Source of the DNA: Caballeronia mineralivorans PML1(12)
GTDB taxonomy: Bacteria; Pseudomonadota; Gammaproteobacteria; Burkholderiales; Burkholderiaceae
Assembly (NCBI RefSeq): GCF_001028175.1
Contig: NZ_AEJF01000171.1
Span: forward strand, 1-64,000
Reading direction: 5' to 3'
Length of the DNA: 64,000 nt
The notes under the pieces are model-generated. The model saw nothing but the letters and a program-made list of their open reading frames with translations, did no database searches and was not told the origin of the DNA. The position numbers were made by a program, and so were the translations under genes. Positions 26,786-35,774 of this stretch are shown here, in pieces. The number at the start of each line of letters is the position of its first letter. Within the stretch, counting starts at the first letter, position 1.

Positions 26786-28585
26786 TCATGCGGCGCGTGC
26801 TGCAAGTGCGCCGTCCAGAAAACGTTCGGGATAACGAACGCAAAAACGGACGCTGCGTTCGTACGGGAAGAAGTCGGCGAGCTCGCCGTTGAGGATCTGT
26901 TCCTTGTGCTTTTGCCAGAGAGCGGGATCGAAGAAATCGGCGTGATGTTTCATGAATACGTCGCGCACGCGCGGGTCGCCGAGCAGGAAGGTGTCGTAGG
27001 TTTCCGGGAAGATATCGTGTGGCCCGATGGCATACCACGGCTCGCCCGACATCTCCTCTTCCTCGGTGCGCGCTTGCGGCACTTTGCGCACGTTGCAATC
27101 GGTCAGGTATTCGATCTCGTCGTAGTCGTAGAACACCACGCGGCCGTGGCGCGTTACGCCGAAGTTTTTGTACAGCATGTCGCCGGGAAAGATGTTCGCC
27201 TGGATCAGCTCCTTGATTGCGTCGCCGTATTCCTTGATGCCGTGCTCGATCTCCGTCAGCGTGCCGTTCTGCAGATACAGGTTCAGCGGCGTCATGCGGC
27301 GCTCGATGTACAGATGCCTGATCACGAGGTTATCGCCTTCGTATTCGAGCATCGAAGGGACTTCTTTCGTCAGCTCACGCAGCAAGGCATCGTCGAGACG
27401 GGACAGCGGTAATGCGACGCTCGAATACTCGAGCGTATCGGCCATGCGCCCAAGGCGATCATGGCGTTTGACCAGCTGATACTTGTCCTGGATCTTCTTG
27501 CGCGTGGTTTCCTTCGGTGGCGGGAAGTTGTCCTTGATGAGCTTGAACACGTACGGAAACGACGGCAGCGTGAACACCAGCATCACCATGCCCTTGATGC
27601 CGGGGGCGATGACGAACTTATCGCTGGAATGCGAAAGGTGATGCAGTAAGTCGCGATAAAACAGGTTCTTGCCCTGCTTCTGCAATCCCACCGATGTATA
27701 GATTTCCGCCTTCGGTTTGCCCGGCATGATGGTGCGCAAGAACTGCACATACGCCGACGGCACTTCCATATCCACGAGGAAGTATGAATGCGAGAAGCTG
27801 AAGATGATCAGCAGTTGTTCGCGTTGCAAGAGGACCGTGTCGAGTGCAAGCAAGCCGGGTTGCGCATGGCGCACGGGCACGGCGAACGGCAGTATCAAAT
27901 CGCCGTTGATGATCCGGCCCACGATGTACGCCGCTTTGTTGCGAAAGAACAGCGACGACAGCACGTGGATCTGGAAATTCGGCGCGGCTTTGAACTCGCC
28001 GAAGGCTTCGGTGATGGCTTGCATCACGCATTGAACATCGCGCGGCAGATCTTCGAACGGCGGCTCCAACTGAAAGTTCGTCACAATCCGTTCGAGCGTC
28101 GCGGCGAGGCCATCCTTGCTCGGGTAATACGCGCGATACGTCGGCTTGGCCGCAGGTTCGTCGTTCTCGATGTACTCCGTCGAAATAGCCGGCCGCACGA
28201 AAATGAAGTCGTTGTTGAAGTACGAGCGATGCAGGATCTTGCAGCACACGGAGTTGAAGAACGTCTCCGCGCACTCGGGTTGCCGATGCGCCGTCAGCAA
28301 GCCGATGTAATGCAGCTTGATCTGCTGCCAGATTTCATCGTCTATGTTCTCGGCGTCGTACTCGTCCTCCAGACGCGTCACGCACTCCTCCACGCGATCG
28401 TCGTACGACGTGATGCGTTCCCGCGCCAGCCGCTGCAACGCGTGCCAGTCTCCGGCTTCGAATAGCCCCTTCGCCGCGATGGCTGCATCGCGAAACACGC
28501 GATAGTGACGGTCGAAGCCTTCGAGCAGCGTTTCCGCGACATCGAAGCCAATCTGCGACGACAGCAACTTGGGAAAGTGATTCAT
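26786..28585 (-). CDS. aceK: Isocitrate dehydrogenase kinase/phosphatase
   Basis: A 599-residue bifunctional enzyme that phosphorylates and dephosphorylates isocitrate dehydrogenase, controlling flux between the TCA cycle and the glyoxylate shunt. The N-terminal regulatory half contains the conserved [14 protein letters not shown] and RAYYP blocks; [22 protein letters not shown] is the ATP-binding segment with the catalytic-region Lys, and [20 protein letters not shown] wording ([16 protein letters not shown]) the metal-binding Asp region. It is not next to aceA or aceB here but heads a run with carbonic anhydrase and thiolase. Confidence 0.97.
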   Translation of the reverse strand: MNHFPKLLSSQIGFDVAETLLEGFDRHYRVFRDAAIAAKGLFEAGDWHALQRLARERITSYDDRVEECVTRLEDEYDAENIDDEIWQQIKLHYIGLLTAHRQPECAETFFNSVCCKILHRSYFNNDFIFVRPAISTEYIENDEPAAKPTYRAYYPSKDGLAATLERIVTNFQLEPPFEDLPRDVQCVMQAITEAFGEFKAAPNFQIHVLSSLFFRNKAAYIVGRIINGDLILPFAVPVRHAQPGLLALDTVLLQREQLLIIFSFSHSYFLVDMEVPSAYVQFLRTIMPGKPKAEIYTSVGLQKQGKNLFYRDLLHHLSHSSDKFVIAPGIKGMVMLVFTLPSFPYVFKLIKDNFPPPKETTRKKIQDKYQLVKRHDRLGRMADTLEYSSVALPLSRLDDALLRELTKEVPSMLEYEGDNLVIRHLYIERRMTPLNLYLQNGTLTEIEHGIKEYGDAIKELIQANIFPGDMLYKNFGVTRHGRVVFYDYDEIEYLTDCNVRKVPQARTEEEEMSGEPWYAIGPHDIFPETYDTFLLGDPRVRDVFMKHHADFFDPALWQKHKEQILNGELADFFPYERSVRFCVRYPERFLDGALAARAA

Positions 28586-28708
28586 ATCGACCCTGCACTT
28601 CGTGTGGTGTCGTGTGAGGTTAGGGCTTCAACCCGGCCCATATTGTATCGCCGGCGGTTTTCGGTTCCTGGGCGGCAGCCGTTCTCGCACGCCGCGAGCT
28701 TTGCGGGC

Positions 28709-29152
28709 TCAAGTCACCTTCGCGCTTTTCTCCGTTGCCGCGGTCGCCTTGCGCAGGCGTTTTTCAGCGTTGGCTGAAAGCAGCGCACGGCCTTGCGCTT
28801 CATAGGCGGCGAGCTCGCCAAGCGTTGCGTTCAGGTCCTCCAGTTGCCGCTCCAGCACTGCGCGATGCGCCGCGATGGTGTCCAGGAACGCGTGCAACTG
28901 GGCGACCGTACCTGTGGGCGAATCGTAGAGATCGAGCAGCCTGCTCACCTCCTGCAGCGTGAACCCCAGCCGCTTGCCGCGCAGCGTCAGCTTGAGCCGC
29001 GTGCGGTCGCGCGCCGAATACACGCGACGCATGCCGTTCGTGCCTTCGCGCGCCGGTGCGAGCAACCCCTGGTTCTCGTAGAAGCGGATCGCGCGCGGCG
29101 TGATCTCGAATTCGCGTGCCAGTTCGGTGATTGTGTAGCGCGTGTCTGTCAT
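28709..29152 (-). CDS. MerR-family transcriptional regulator, LiuR-like
   Basis: A 147-residue regulator. YTITELAREFEITPRAIRFYE (residues 6-26) is the MerR helix-turn-helix, followed by the wing with RRVYSARDRTRLKLTLRGKRLGFTLQEV, wording typical of the LiuR group that governs branched-chain acyl-CoA catabolism. A coiled-coil dimer helix follows, with no Cys cluster for metals. It diverges from the MBL hydrolase gene across a palindrome at 29203-29220, and aceK starts 123 bp downstream on the same strand. Confidence 0.9.
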   Translation of the reverse strand: MTDTRYTITELAREFEITPRAIRFYENQGLLAPAREGTNGMRRVYSARDRTRLKLTLRGKRLGFTLQEVSRLLDLYDSPTGTVAQLHAFLDTIAAHRAVLERQLEDLNATLGELAAYEAQGRALLSANAEKRLRKATAATEKSAKVT

Positions 29153-29202
29153 TGAAATTACGAGGTTCTCAGCGCTTTTTTAAAGCCGACGTTAAAATAC
29201 AG

Positions 29203-29220
29203 GTTAACGTTAGCGTCAAC
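29203..29220. promoter_or_regulatory. Probable MerR operator in the divergent promoter
   Basis: GTTAACGTTAGCGTCAAC is an 18-bp imperfect palindrome (14 of 18 positions symmetric, pattern GTTrACGyTArCGTyAAC) centred between the MerR gene and the MBL hydrolase gene. Its minus strand also contains TTGACG, a possible -35 for the regulator gene. MerR proteins bind such dyads between -35 and -10. Confidence 0.6.
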
Positions 29221-29263
29221 TTGGCGGCAATGCAACAACCGACAACCCGGAGACCGTACCCGC

Positions 29264-30343
29264 ATGAACCCGCTCGAACAGCAACTGGATTACGTTTTCG
29301 CCGACCGTCTTCCCGAGACCGGCCACACGATGGAAGTCGCGCCCGGCGTGTTCTGGGTGCGCATGCCGCTGCCGTTCGCGCTCGATCACATCAATCTCTG
29401 GGTCATGCGTGACGAGATCGACGGCGTGGCGGGCTGGACGATCGTGGACTGCGGTATTTCAGACGACACCATCCGCGCGAACTGGGAGCACACGTTCGAC
29501 ACCTTGCTCGACGGCTTGCCGGTGCTGCGGGTGATCGTCACGCACTGCCATCCGGATCACCTCGGCCTTGCGGACTGGATCTGCAATGGCGGCGAGAAGA
29601 AACGGTGGGACCCGGTCCGCCTCTGGATGTCGCTTGGCGAGTACACGATGGGCCGGGTGATGTCCGCCGGGGACGGCTCCGACGCAGGCGGCGAACGTGC
29701 GGCGCGGCACTTTGCGCGGCATGGCCTGACGGACCCGGCATCGCTTGAAGCGTTACGCAAACGCGATACGTATTACCCGAAGCTCGTGCCGTCCATCCCG
29801 CCGTTTTATCGGCGTATGCGGGATGGGGACACGGTGAAGATCGGTGGCCGTGAGTGGGAAGTGGTGACGGGTTTCGGCCATTCTCCCGAACATTGCGCGT
29901 TCTTCTGCGCGGAGACCAAGGTGCTGATTTCCGGCGATATGGTGCTGCCGCGTATATCCACTAATGTCTCGGTGTTTGCTGTCGAACCGGAGGGCAATCC
30001 GCTCGCGCTGTTCCTCGATTCGCTGGGCCGCTACGAATCCCTTCCCGCCGATACGCTCGTGCTCCCTTCACATGGCAAGCCGTTTCGCGGCATGCATACG
30101 CGCATCGGGCAGCTTCGGGATCATCACGCGGCGCGGCTGCAGGAAGTGCGCGAAGCATGCGCGGTCAAACCGCAAAGCGCCGCCGATATCGTCCCGCTCA
30201 TGTTCAAGCGTCCGCTCGATGTGCATCAGATGACGTTCGCGCTCGGTGAAGCGTTGGCCCATTTGCACATGCTCTGGCTGCAGGGCGAACTCGTGCGTCA
30301 TACCAACGATGAAGACGGCGTGATCCGCTTCGCTCCGAAGTAA
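29264..30343 (+). CDS. MBL-fold metallo-hydrolase, divergent from the MerR gene
   Basis: A 359-residue metallo-beta-lactamase-fold enzyme of the glyoxalase II-like group. THCHPDH gives His94, His96, Asp98 and His99; FGHSPEHCAFF, ISGDMVLP and PSHGKPFRG supply the remaining metal ligands. The 90-residue C-terminal extension is helical. Its divergent position and the shared palindrome suggest MerR control. Proteins of this type are often beside acyl-CoA genes and might act as thioesterases, but that is inference. Confidence 0.88.
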   Translation: MNPLEQQLDYVFADRLPETGHTMEVAPGVFWVRMPLPFALDHINLWVMRDEIDGVAGWTIVDCGISDDTIRANWEHTFDTLLDGLPVLRVIVTHCHPDHLGLADWICNGGEKKRWDPVRLWMSLGEYTMGRVMSAGDGSDAGGERAARHFARHGLTDPASLEALRKRDTYYPKLVPSIPPFYRRMRDGDTVKIGGREWEVVTGFGHSPEHCAFFCAETKVLISGDMVLPRISTNVSVFAVEPEGNPLALFLDSLGRYESLPADTLVLPSHGKPFRGMHTRIGQLRDHHAARLQEVREACAVKPQSAADIVPLMFKRPLDVHQMTFALGEALAHLHMLWLQGELVRHTNDEDGVIRFAPK

Positions 30344-30372
30344 AAAAAGCCGGGCGTTTGCGCGCCCGGCTT
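30342..30372 (-). terminator. Terminator of the peptide-binding protein gene
   Basis: AAGCCGGGCG (30347-30356) pairs with CGCCCGGCTT (30363-30372). On the minus strand it is followed by a T run (30342-30348), about 30 bp past the stop at 30403. It also lies directly after the converging MBL hydrolase gene. Confidence 0.88.
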
Positions 30373-30402
30373 CGCTGAACTGCAGCGTCGGCTGCAGGGT
30401 GA

Positions 30403-31989
30403 CTACTGCACTGCGACGGTCGTGAAGTTCTGCCTTCCGAACGGACTCACGCGATATCCGCTGACATTACTCCGTGTGAGCGCCGCGGCCGTCGGATAAG
30501 CGAGCGGAATCCACAGCGCCTGCTCGTGAATAATCTGCTGGGCTTCCGTATAAGCCTTGGTCCGCTTGTTCGTATCGGCGGTTGCCTTGCCTTCGTCGAT
30601 CAACCGGTCCAGCGTCGGGTCGCAGAAACGCGCGAAGTTGATGCCCGAACGCACTGCGGCGCAGCTAAATAGCGGCGACAGATAGTTATCCGGATCGCCG
30701 TTATCGCCCGCCCAGCCCATGAACAACATGTCGTGCTGACCCTGCTTCGCTTCCTTGATCAGCTCGCCCCATTCAATCACCTTCACCTGCGCCTTCACGC
30801 CGATCTTTGCCAGGTCCGCTTGCAGCAACTCGGCGCCCGCCTTCGGATTCGGGTTCAGCACGCTGCCGTTCGGACGCACCCAGATGGTGGTGTCGAAGCC
30901 ATTCGGGAAGCCTGCATCGGCGAGAAGTTTCTTCGCGCGATCGACCGAGTACGGATACGGCGATACCTGCTTGTCATAGCTCCACGTATTCGGCGGGAAC
31001 GGATTCACAGCCGGGGTCGCCGTGTTTTCGAAGACGGTCTTCAGGTAAGTCGTACGATCGAAGGCAATGTTCAACGCCTGGCGCACCTTGGGGTTATCGA
31101 GCGGCTTCTTCTGCGTGTTCAACGCGACGAACGCCGTCATGAACGCCGGTGTTTCGACCACTTTCAGCGACCCGTCTTTCTTCGCGTCGAGCACGTCCTG
31201 CGGTTTCGGCGACAACGCGATCTGGCATTCACCCGCCTTGATTTTCTGTGCGCGCACTGCAGCGTCGGGCGTGATGGCGTAGATCAGCCGGTCCACTTTA
31301 GGCTTCGCTCCCCAGTACGTCGGGTTGACGTCGTAACGGATCACGGCGTCCTTCGTGTAGCTCTTCAACACGAACGGGCCGGTACCGATTGGCTTCGCGT
31401 TCAGGTCGGTTTCTCGGCCGGCTTTGAGCAACTGGTCGGCGTATTCGGCCGAATAAATCGATGCAAAGCCCATCGTCAGGATGGGAACGAAGGTCGCGTT
31501 CGGCGTGTTGAGCTCGAACTTGACGGTGTTGTCGTCGACCTTCGATACGGACTTGATCAGCTTGATCAGGCCCATGGACTGCGCGTGCGGAAAGCCGCTT
31601 GCGCCCGCGATCTTGTGCCACGGGTTGCTGTCGGAGAGCATGCGGTCGAATGAAAACACCACGTCGTCGGCGCTCAGTTTTCTCGATGGCGTGAAGTAGT
31701 CCGTGGTCTGGAACGCCACGTCCGGCCGCAGATGAAACGTGTAGGTCAGGCCGTCGGGGCTGACGTCCCACTTCTCCGCCAGCGCGGGCGTGACCTTCTT
31801 TGCGACTTCATCGTAGGAGACCAGCGTATTGAAGATCACATCTGCCGATGCGTTGGTCGTCACGAGCGAATTGAACTGCACGACGTCGAAGCCATCCGGA
31901 CTCGATTCGGTACACACAGTGAGCGGTTTCGCCATCGCGAGCACCGGCGTGATGGCCAGTACGGCGGCTGCGAGCATTCTGAAGCGCAT
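30403..31989 (-). CDS. Dipeptide/peptide ABC transporter substrate-binding protein, DppA-like
   Basis: A 528-residue periplasmic binding protein of the SBP_bac_5 family. Signal peptide residues 1-20 (cleavage at AMA-KPLT), then LTVCTESSPDGFDVVQF, which matches DppA, with two Cys that form a disulfide in this group. KLSADDVVFSFDRM and GTGPFVLKSYTKDAVIRYDVNPTYWG are the family blocks. It is a single gene without dppBCDF partners here, ended by the terminator at 30342. Confidence 0.93.
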   Translation of the reverse strand: MRFRMLAAAVLAITPVLAMAKPLTVCTESSPDGFDVVQFNSLVTTNASADVIFNTLVSYDEVAKKVTPALAEKWDVSPDGLTYTFHLRPDVAFQTTDYFTPSRKLSADDVVFSFDRMLSDSNPWHKIAGASGFPHAQSMGLIKLIKSVSKVDDNTVKFELNTPNATFVPILTMGFASIYSAEYADQLLKAGRETDLNAKPIGTGPFVLKSYTKDAVIRYDVNPTYWGAKPKVDRLIYAITPDAAVRAQKIKAGECQIALSPKPQDVLDAKKDGSLKVVETPAFMTAFVALNTQKKPLDNPKVRQALNIAFDRTTYLKTVFENTATPAVNPFPPNTWSYDKQVSPYPYSVDRAKKLLADAGFPNGFDTTIWVRPNGSVLNPNPKAGAELLQADLAKIGVKAQVKVIEWGELIKEAKQGQHDMLFMGWAGDNGDPDNYLSPLFSCAAVRSGINFARFCDPTLDRLIDEGKATADTNKRTKAYTEAQQIIHEQALWIPLAYPTAAALTRSNVSGYRVSPFGRQNFTTVAVQ

Positions 31990-32582
31990 GGGATCTCCCG
32001 TTACGAACGTGGTCGTCAGTGTTAGTCAGTCAGACGTTTCTTGTTGCGGCGAGTGGTGCAGCGTGTTGCAGCGGTTGCGGCTTATTGTACGGTGCGCTTC
32101 GTCGGATGCGTCAGCGCAACGAAAGGACGTCCGGTGCCGTAGCTCATGGACGTAGCTTACTGAACCGTTATTTCCGCTACAACGACCGATTCGGGATATC
32201 CATATGGGCCGTGGCCGGTTTTTTGCGTGCGCCGGCGGGTGGTTGCCTATTCCGCGGACGCACGCTAAACTCGTGGCCGTCTTTGGGGAGTAGCCTTTCT
32301 TCCGCAATGGGAGGAGGACGCGTCAACATACTCGGCTTGTCAGCCGTGGCGCGTTCGACCGGTCAGGTTTGGCGAGACCATGGGTGCATCTTGTCGTTCA
32401 CGGTCGGACGGCGCGGGATTGCATCCTGGTTTGCTGACGTCCGACCGTGAAATCATCGTGTCTCCAAAACAAAAACACCCCAGGCTTGCCCCAAGCCCCA
32501 CTCTGCGTTCGTCGGTTTCGCTGCCGCTGTCCTGCCATTTCCATTGCGTCGCTTTCGTGCAGGTTTTATTGCGGGGTGTCGC
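31990..32582. other. Intergenic region between divergent genes
   Basis: About 590 bp between the DppA-like gene and the antiporter gene. A TACAAT hexamer on the minus strand (32084-32089) could be the -10 of the DppA-like gene. Nothing else was recognised; short frames on both strands lack family features. Confidence 0.4.
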
Positions 32583-33593
32583 ATGACGATGCTCTTCCTG
32601 CAACTCGCGCTGATGCTCCTGGTGATCCTGGCGGCATCGGAGCTGTTCACCAACGCGCTCGAACATCTCGGCGAAAAGCTAGGCATCTCCGAAGGAGTCA
32701 CGGGTTCGCTGTTTGCCGCTATCGGCACGGCGCTGCCGGAGACCACCGTGCCGATCATCGCGCTGATGGGCGGCACGGCCAGCCGCGCGGTGAACGAGGA
32801 AATCGGCGTGGGCGCGATTCTCGGCGCACCGCTGATGCTCGCAACCTTGTCCACGTGCCTGATGGCCGTCGCCGTGCTCAAGACGCGCGGCTTCAAGGGT
32901 ATCGTCGCGCCGGAACATAGCGGCTTTACGCGCGATCTTAACTACTTCCTCTGTGCTTTCCTGATCGCGGCGGGCGCCATGTTCGTGCCGCATCACGCAT
33001 GGGAAGTGCGCGCGCTATTCGCCGTGGGGCTGGTCGGCGTGTATGTCACGTATGTGGTGTCGACGTTCCGTGCGTCCGCCGGTCTTGTCGAAAAGGGCCA
33101 CGGCACCGAAGCGCCCGAGCGGCTGCTCATCTCGCGCTTTGGCTTGCCGAGCTCGCTCGCGACCATCGTCTTGCAGATGTTGCTGGGCGTGGCGCTGCTG
33201 GTTGGCGGTGCGAAGGGGTTTATCGCCGGCGTGGAAGGGGTCTCGCATGTGCTGGGGATATCGGCGCTGCTGCTCTCGCTGATCATTATTCCCATTGCGA
33301 CCGAACTGCCCGAGAAGGTCAACAGCATCATCTGGGTGCGGCGCGGCAAGGATACGCTCGCATTTGGCAACATCACCGGCGCGATGGTGTTCCAGGGCAC
33401 GCTGCTGCCGGGTATCGGCATCATGCTGACGCCGTGGGAGCCGCGGGTGGAAGTGCTGACGGGCGTCTTCATCACGCTCGCGGCGGCCGCGTGGCTGCGG
33501 TTCAACGCGAAGAAGAGCGGGGTCGTGCTGTGGGCGCTGCTGGTGAACGGCGGGCTTTATGCGCTGTATCTGGTATTGACGCTAGGACGTTAG
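32583..33593 (+). CDS. Ca2+/Na+ (CaCA family) antiporter
   Basis: A 336-residue inner-membrane protein with about ten hydrophobic segments in two inverted halves. The alpha-1 repeat is AAIGTALPETTVPIIA (ion-binding Glu53) and the alpha-2 repeat is PIATELPEKVNSIIW, both with the Pro-Glu pair of the family. I start at the Met at 32583, at the head of the first membrane helix; a frame open to 32544 adds an Arg-rich stretch. Substrate may be Ca2+ or another cation. No close operon partner. Confidence 0.9.
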   Translation: MTMLFLQLALMLLVILAASELFTNALEHLGEKLGISEGVTGSLFAAIGTALPETTVPIIALMGGTASRAVNEEIGVGAILGAPLMLATLSTCLMAVAVLKTRGFKGIVAPEHSGFTRDLNYFLCAFLIAAGAMFVPHHAWEVRALFAVGLVGVYVTYVVSTFRASAGLVEKGHGTEAPERLLISRFGLPSSLATIVLQMLLGVALLVGGAKGFIAGVEGVSHVLGISALLLSLIIIPIATELPEKVNSIIWVRRGKDTLAFGNITGAMVFQGTLLPGIGIMLTPWEPRVEVLTGVFITLAAAAWLRFNAKKSGVVLWALLVNGGLYALYLVLTLGR

Positions 33594-33749
33594 AGCGGCC
33601 GAAAGCCCATAAGAAAACACTCTGGATTTGAACCGGCCCCGCACAGGTTCCCGGGGTGTTGCCGCGGCCATTGCGCGGATGGACTACGCGCTCACGCAGT
33701 GTTGTTGCCGGTTCTTCAGGGTCAGCCGGCGCACCGCCTCCTGCGTCAG

Positions 33750-34049
33750 TCAGAACTTGGCGGCCTGGTGATACTTGTTGGCCGCCTGAACCTTGTTCAT
33801 CGCCGAACTGTATTCGCTCTGCAATTCTGTTTGCGTGGTTTTTGCGTCGGCGGCAATGGCTGCGTCGATTGCCTGGATCCTGTTGATCACTTCCATGGCG
33901 GTGTCGTCCTGTTCCGGCGTCAACTGCATGAAAAGCGGCGTGCGCTCTTCAGTCAGGCGCGCGGCTTCCTGCCAGTCAGCCATGGCTGCCGCGTGCTGGA
34001 TCGCGAGCGTCAGCTCGAGCAGGCGGTCGATCAGGCTGTTCTGTTCCAT
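33750..34049 (-). CDS. fliT: Flagellar protein FliT
   Basis: A 99-residue helical protein, 20 bp downstream of fliD. Composition (Leu, Ala, Gln, Glu; no hydrophobic segments) and position directly after fliD fit FliT, the export chaperone of the filament cap protein FliD, which in enterobacteria also acts as an anti-FlhDC factor. Sequence similarity in this family is weak, so the name rests largely on context. Confidence 0.75.
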   Translation of the reverse strand: MEQNSLIDRLLELTLAIQHAAAMADWQEAARLTEERTPLFMQLTPEQDDTAMEVINRIQAIDAAIAADAKTTQTELQSEYSSAMNKVQAANKYHQAAKF

Positions 34050-34069
34050 GTCGATTTATCCTTGCTCCA

Positions 34070-35635
34070 TCAGCTGTTGTTGGCCGATGCCAGCGCGCCT
34101 GCGCTATTGGTGCCGCCGAACAACTGCGTCAGGTACTGGGAGTTGTTGTTCATCGTCGCCATCAGCGTATTGAGTGCTGTGAACTGCGCCTGGTACTGGC
34201 TCGTGAGCTGCTTCGTGTAGGTCGCAAGCGTGGCTTGCTGCGTCGTGATGCTCTTGAGGTCGGCGTTCACCGCACTCTGGCTGTTCGAAACCAAGCCGCC
34301 CGCGCTCAGGAACGAGTTCAGGCTGGTCGTCATCTGCGCTGCCACGCCGGTCGTCGAATTGAATAGGGCCGAAACCCCCGACGGGTTGCTTTGGAGCGCA
34401 GCGGCGAGCTTGGTGCTATCCAGCACAAGTGAGCCGGCTGGCTGCGTCGCGGAGGCTTGTCCCTGCAGCGTGATCCCGATCGCTCCCAGGGAGATCGTTG
34501 AACTGCCGTTCTTCACGCCGCTGCCGATAATGCCCGCCAGCGTGTTCTGGATGGTGTTAAGCATCGGGTCGGCGGACAGCACGCCGCCTTGCTTACTCGC
34601 TGCCTGCGAGTTGTCGTTGCCCACCTGGCCGTATGTGGTGACCAAGGTGTTATAGAGGGTAACGAAGCTGCTGATCGCGGTGGTGGCCGACGAGGTGTCC
34701 TGCGCCACGGTCACCGTCTGCGAGCCCCCTGTCGTGCTGATGGCCGCAGCGGTCAGGTTGAGCGTCATGCCCTGGATCGCGGTGGTCACCGAGTTGCTGG
34801 AACTCGTCCCAGCCGTCCCGTCGACAGTGAACATGGCGTCTTGCGCCGACGCGGATTGGGTCCACGGGTTCGTGGTCGACGCCGACACGATGGTCGATTT
34901 GGCCGAGCTGGTGGCGCCGGCAGTGGACGTCACGCCGAGGCTGGACAGGCCGGCATCGCTCGCGACGTTGCTCACCGACACATTGATCGTGTTCGAGGCG
35001 CCCGTGGCCGACGAGCGCAGCACCAGGTGCGCGCCGTCCGTGCCAGTCACGACCGTGGCCGTGACGCCGGGGTTGCTTGCCGACGCGTTGATCGCGCTGG
35101 CGATACCGCTCACCGTGTTGTTCGCCGACGTGATGTCGAGGCTCATCGACTTGCCGCCGACGGAGATGCTCATCGTGCCGGTGCCGAGTGCTGTCGTGGC
35201 GCCGAACGCCGCCGACGAAAGCGTCTGAGCGCTGGCAATTTGCGTGACCGCGACGGAATAGGAGCCGGCCGCCGCGGCGCTGCCGGCGGTCGCGGTCAGT
35301 CCGGTGCCGTCCGCGGTCGCGGTGAATTTGTCGAGGGCGGTGCCGTTGGACAGCGACGCGATGCCGGCCTGTAACGCCGACAGCGCCGCCTGCAATGCGC
35401 CGATTGCCGATAGTTTGGTGTTGTCGCTCGTTTGCTGCGCGCTCAGCGTGGCTGTCTGGCCAGCGACCTTTGCGTTAACGAGGCTTGTGACCAGCGATGA
35501 GACATCCAGCGACGAATTGCCCGTAGAACCGCTGATGATGGACTGCGCTGCAGCCGCTTCGGCTGCTGTTGCTGCTGCCGTGGTTTGGGCTGCTGTAGCT
35601 GCGGCCGTGGTAGCGGCGCTGGAAATCGTCGACAT
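34070..35635 (-). CDS. fliD: Flagellar filament cap protein FliD (HAP2)
   Basis: A 521-residue secreted flagellar protein. After an unusually Ala/Thr-rich start (residues 1-30), SSLDVSSLVTSLVNAKVAGQ opens the conserved N-terminal D0 coil; Flagellin_IN-like segments lie in the middle (TMSISVGGKSMSLDITSANN) and the C-terminal coil ends with YLTQLFGGTNSAG. It forms the pentameric cap on which flagellin assembles. It follows fliC on the same strand, with two hairpins between them. Confidence 0.93.
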   Translation of the reverse strand: MSTISSAATTAAATAAQTTAAATAAEAAAAQSIISGSTGNSSLDVSSLVTSLVNAKVAGQTATLSAQQTSDNTKLSAIGALQAALSALQAGIASLSNGTALDKFTATADGTGLTATAGSAAAAGSYSVAVTQIASAQTLSSAAFGATTALGTGTMSISVGGKSMSLDITSANNTVSGIASAINASASNPGVTATVVTGTDGAHLVLRSSATGASNTINVSVSNVASDAGLSSLGVTSTAGATSSAKSTIVSASTTNPWTQSASAQDAMFTVDGTAGTSSSNSVTTAIQGMTLNLTAAAISTTGGSQTVTVAQDTSSATTAISSFVTLYNTLVTTYGQVGNDNSQAASKQGGVLSADPMLNTIQNTLAGIIGSGVKNGSSTISLGAIGITLQGQASATQPAGSLVLDSTKLAAALQSNPSGVSALFNSTTGVAAQMTTSLNSFLSAGGLVSNSQSAVNADLKSITTQQATLATYTKQLTSQYQAQFTALNTLMATMNNNSQYLTQLFGGTNSAGALASANNS

Positions 35636-35698
35636 GGGGATGCTCCGTACGTCGGTTTTGCTTTCGAGCCTGAATGATAAACGTTTGTAAAACGCCTA

Positions 35699-35757
35699 GG
35701 GGAGGCAAGCCTCCCCGGGAAACACATTCGGCAGGCGCATGGTGCCATGCGCCTGCC
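35699..35757 (-). terminator. Two hairpins between fliC and fliD
   Basis: GGCAGGCGCATGG (35730-35742) pairs with CCATGCGCCTGCC (35745-35757) over TG, and GGGGAGGC (35699-35706) pairs with GCCTCCCC (35709-35716) over AA. Neither has a full T tract on the minus strand, so they may protect the fliC mRNA 3' end and reduce read-through rather than stop all transcription into fliD. Confidence 0.55.
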
Positions 35758-35774
35758 GTTACTGCGCAAGACTA

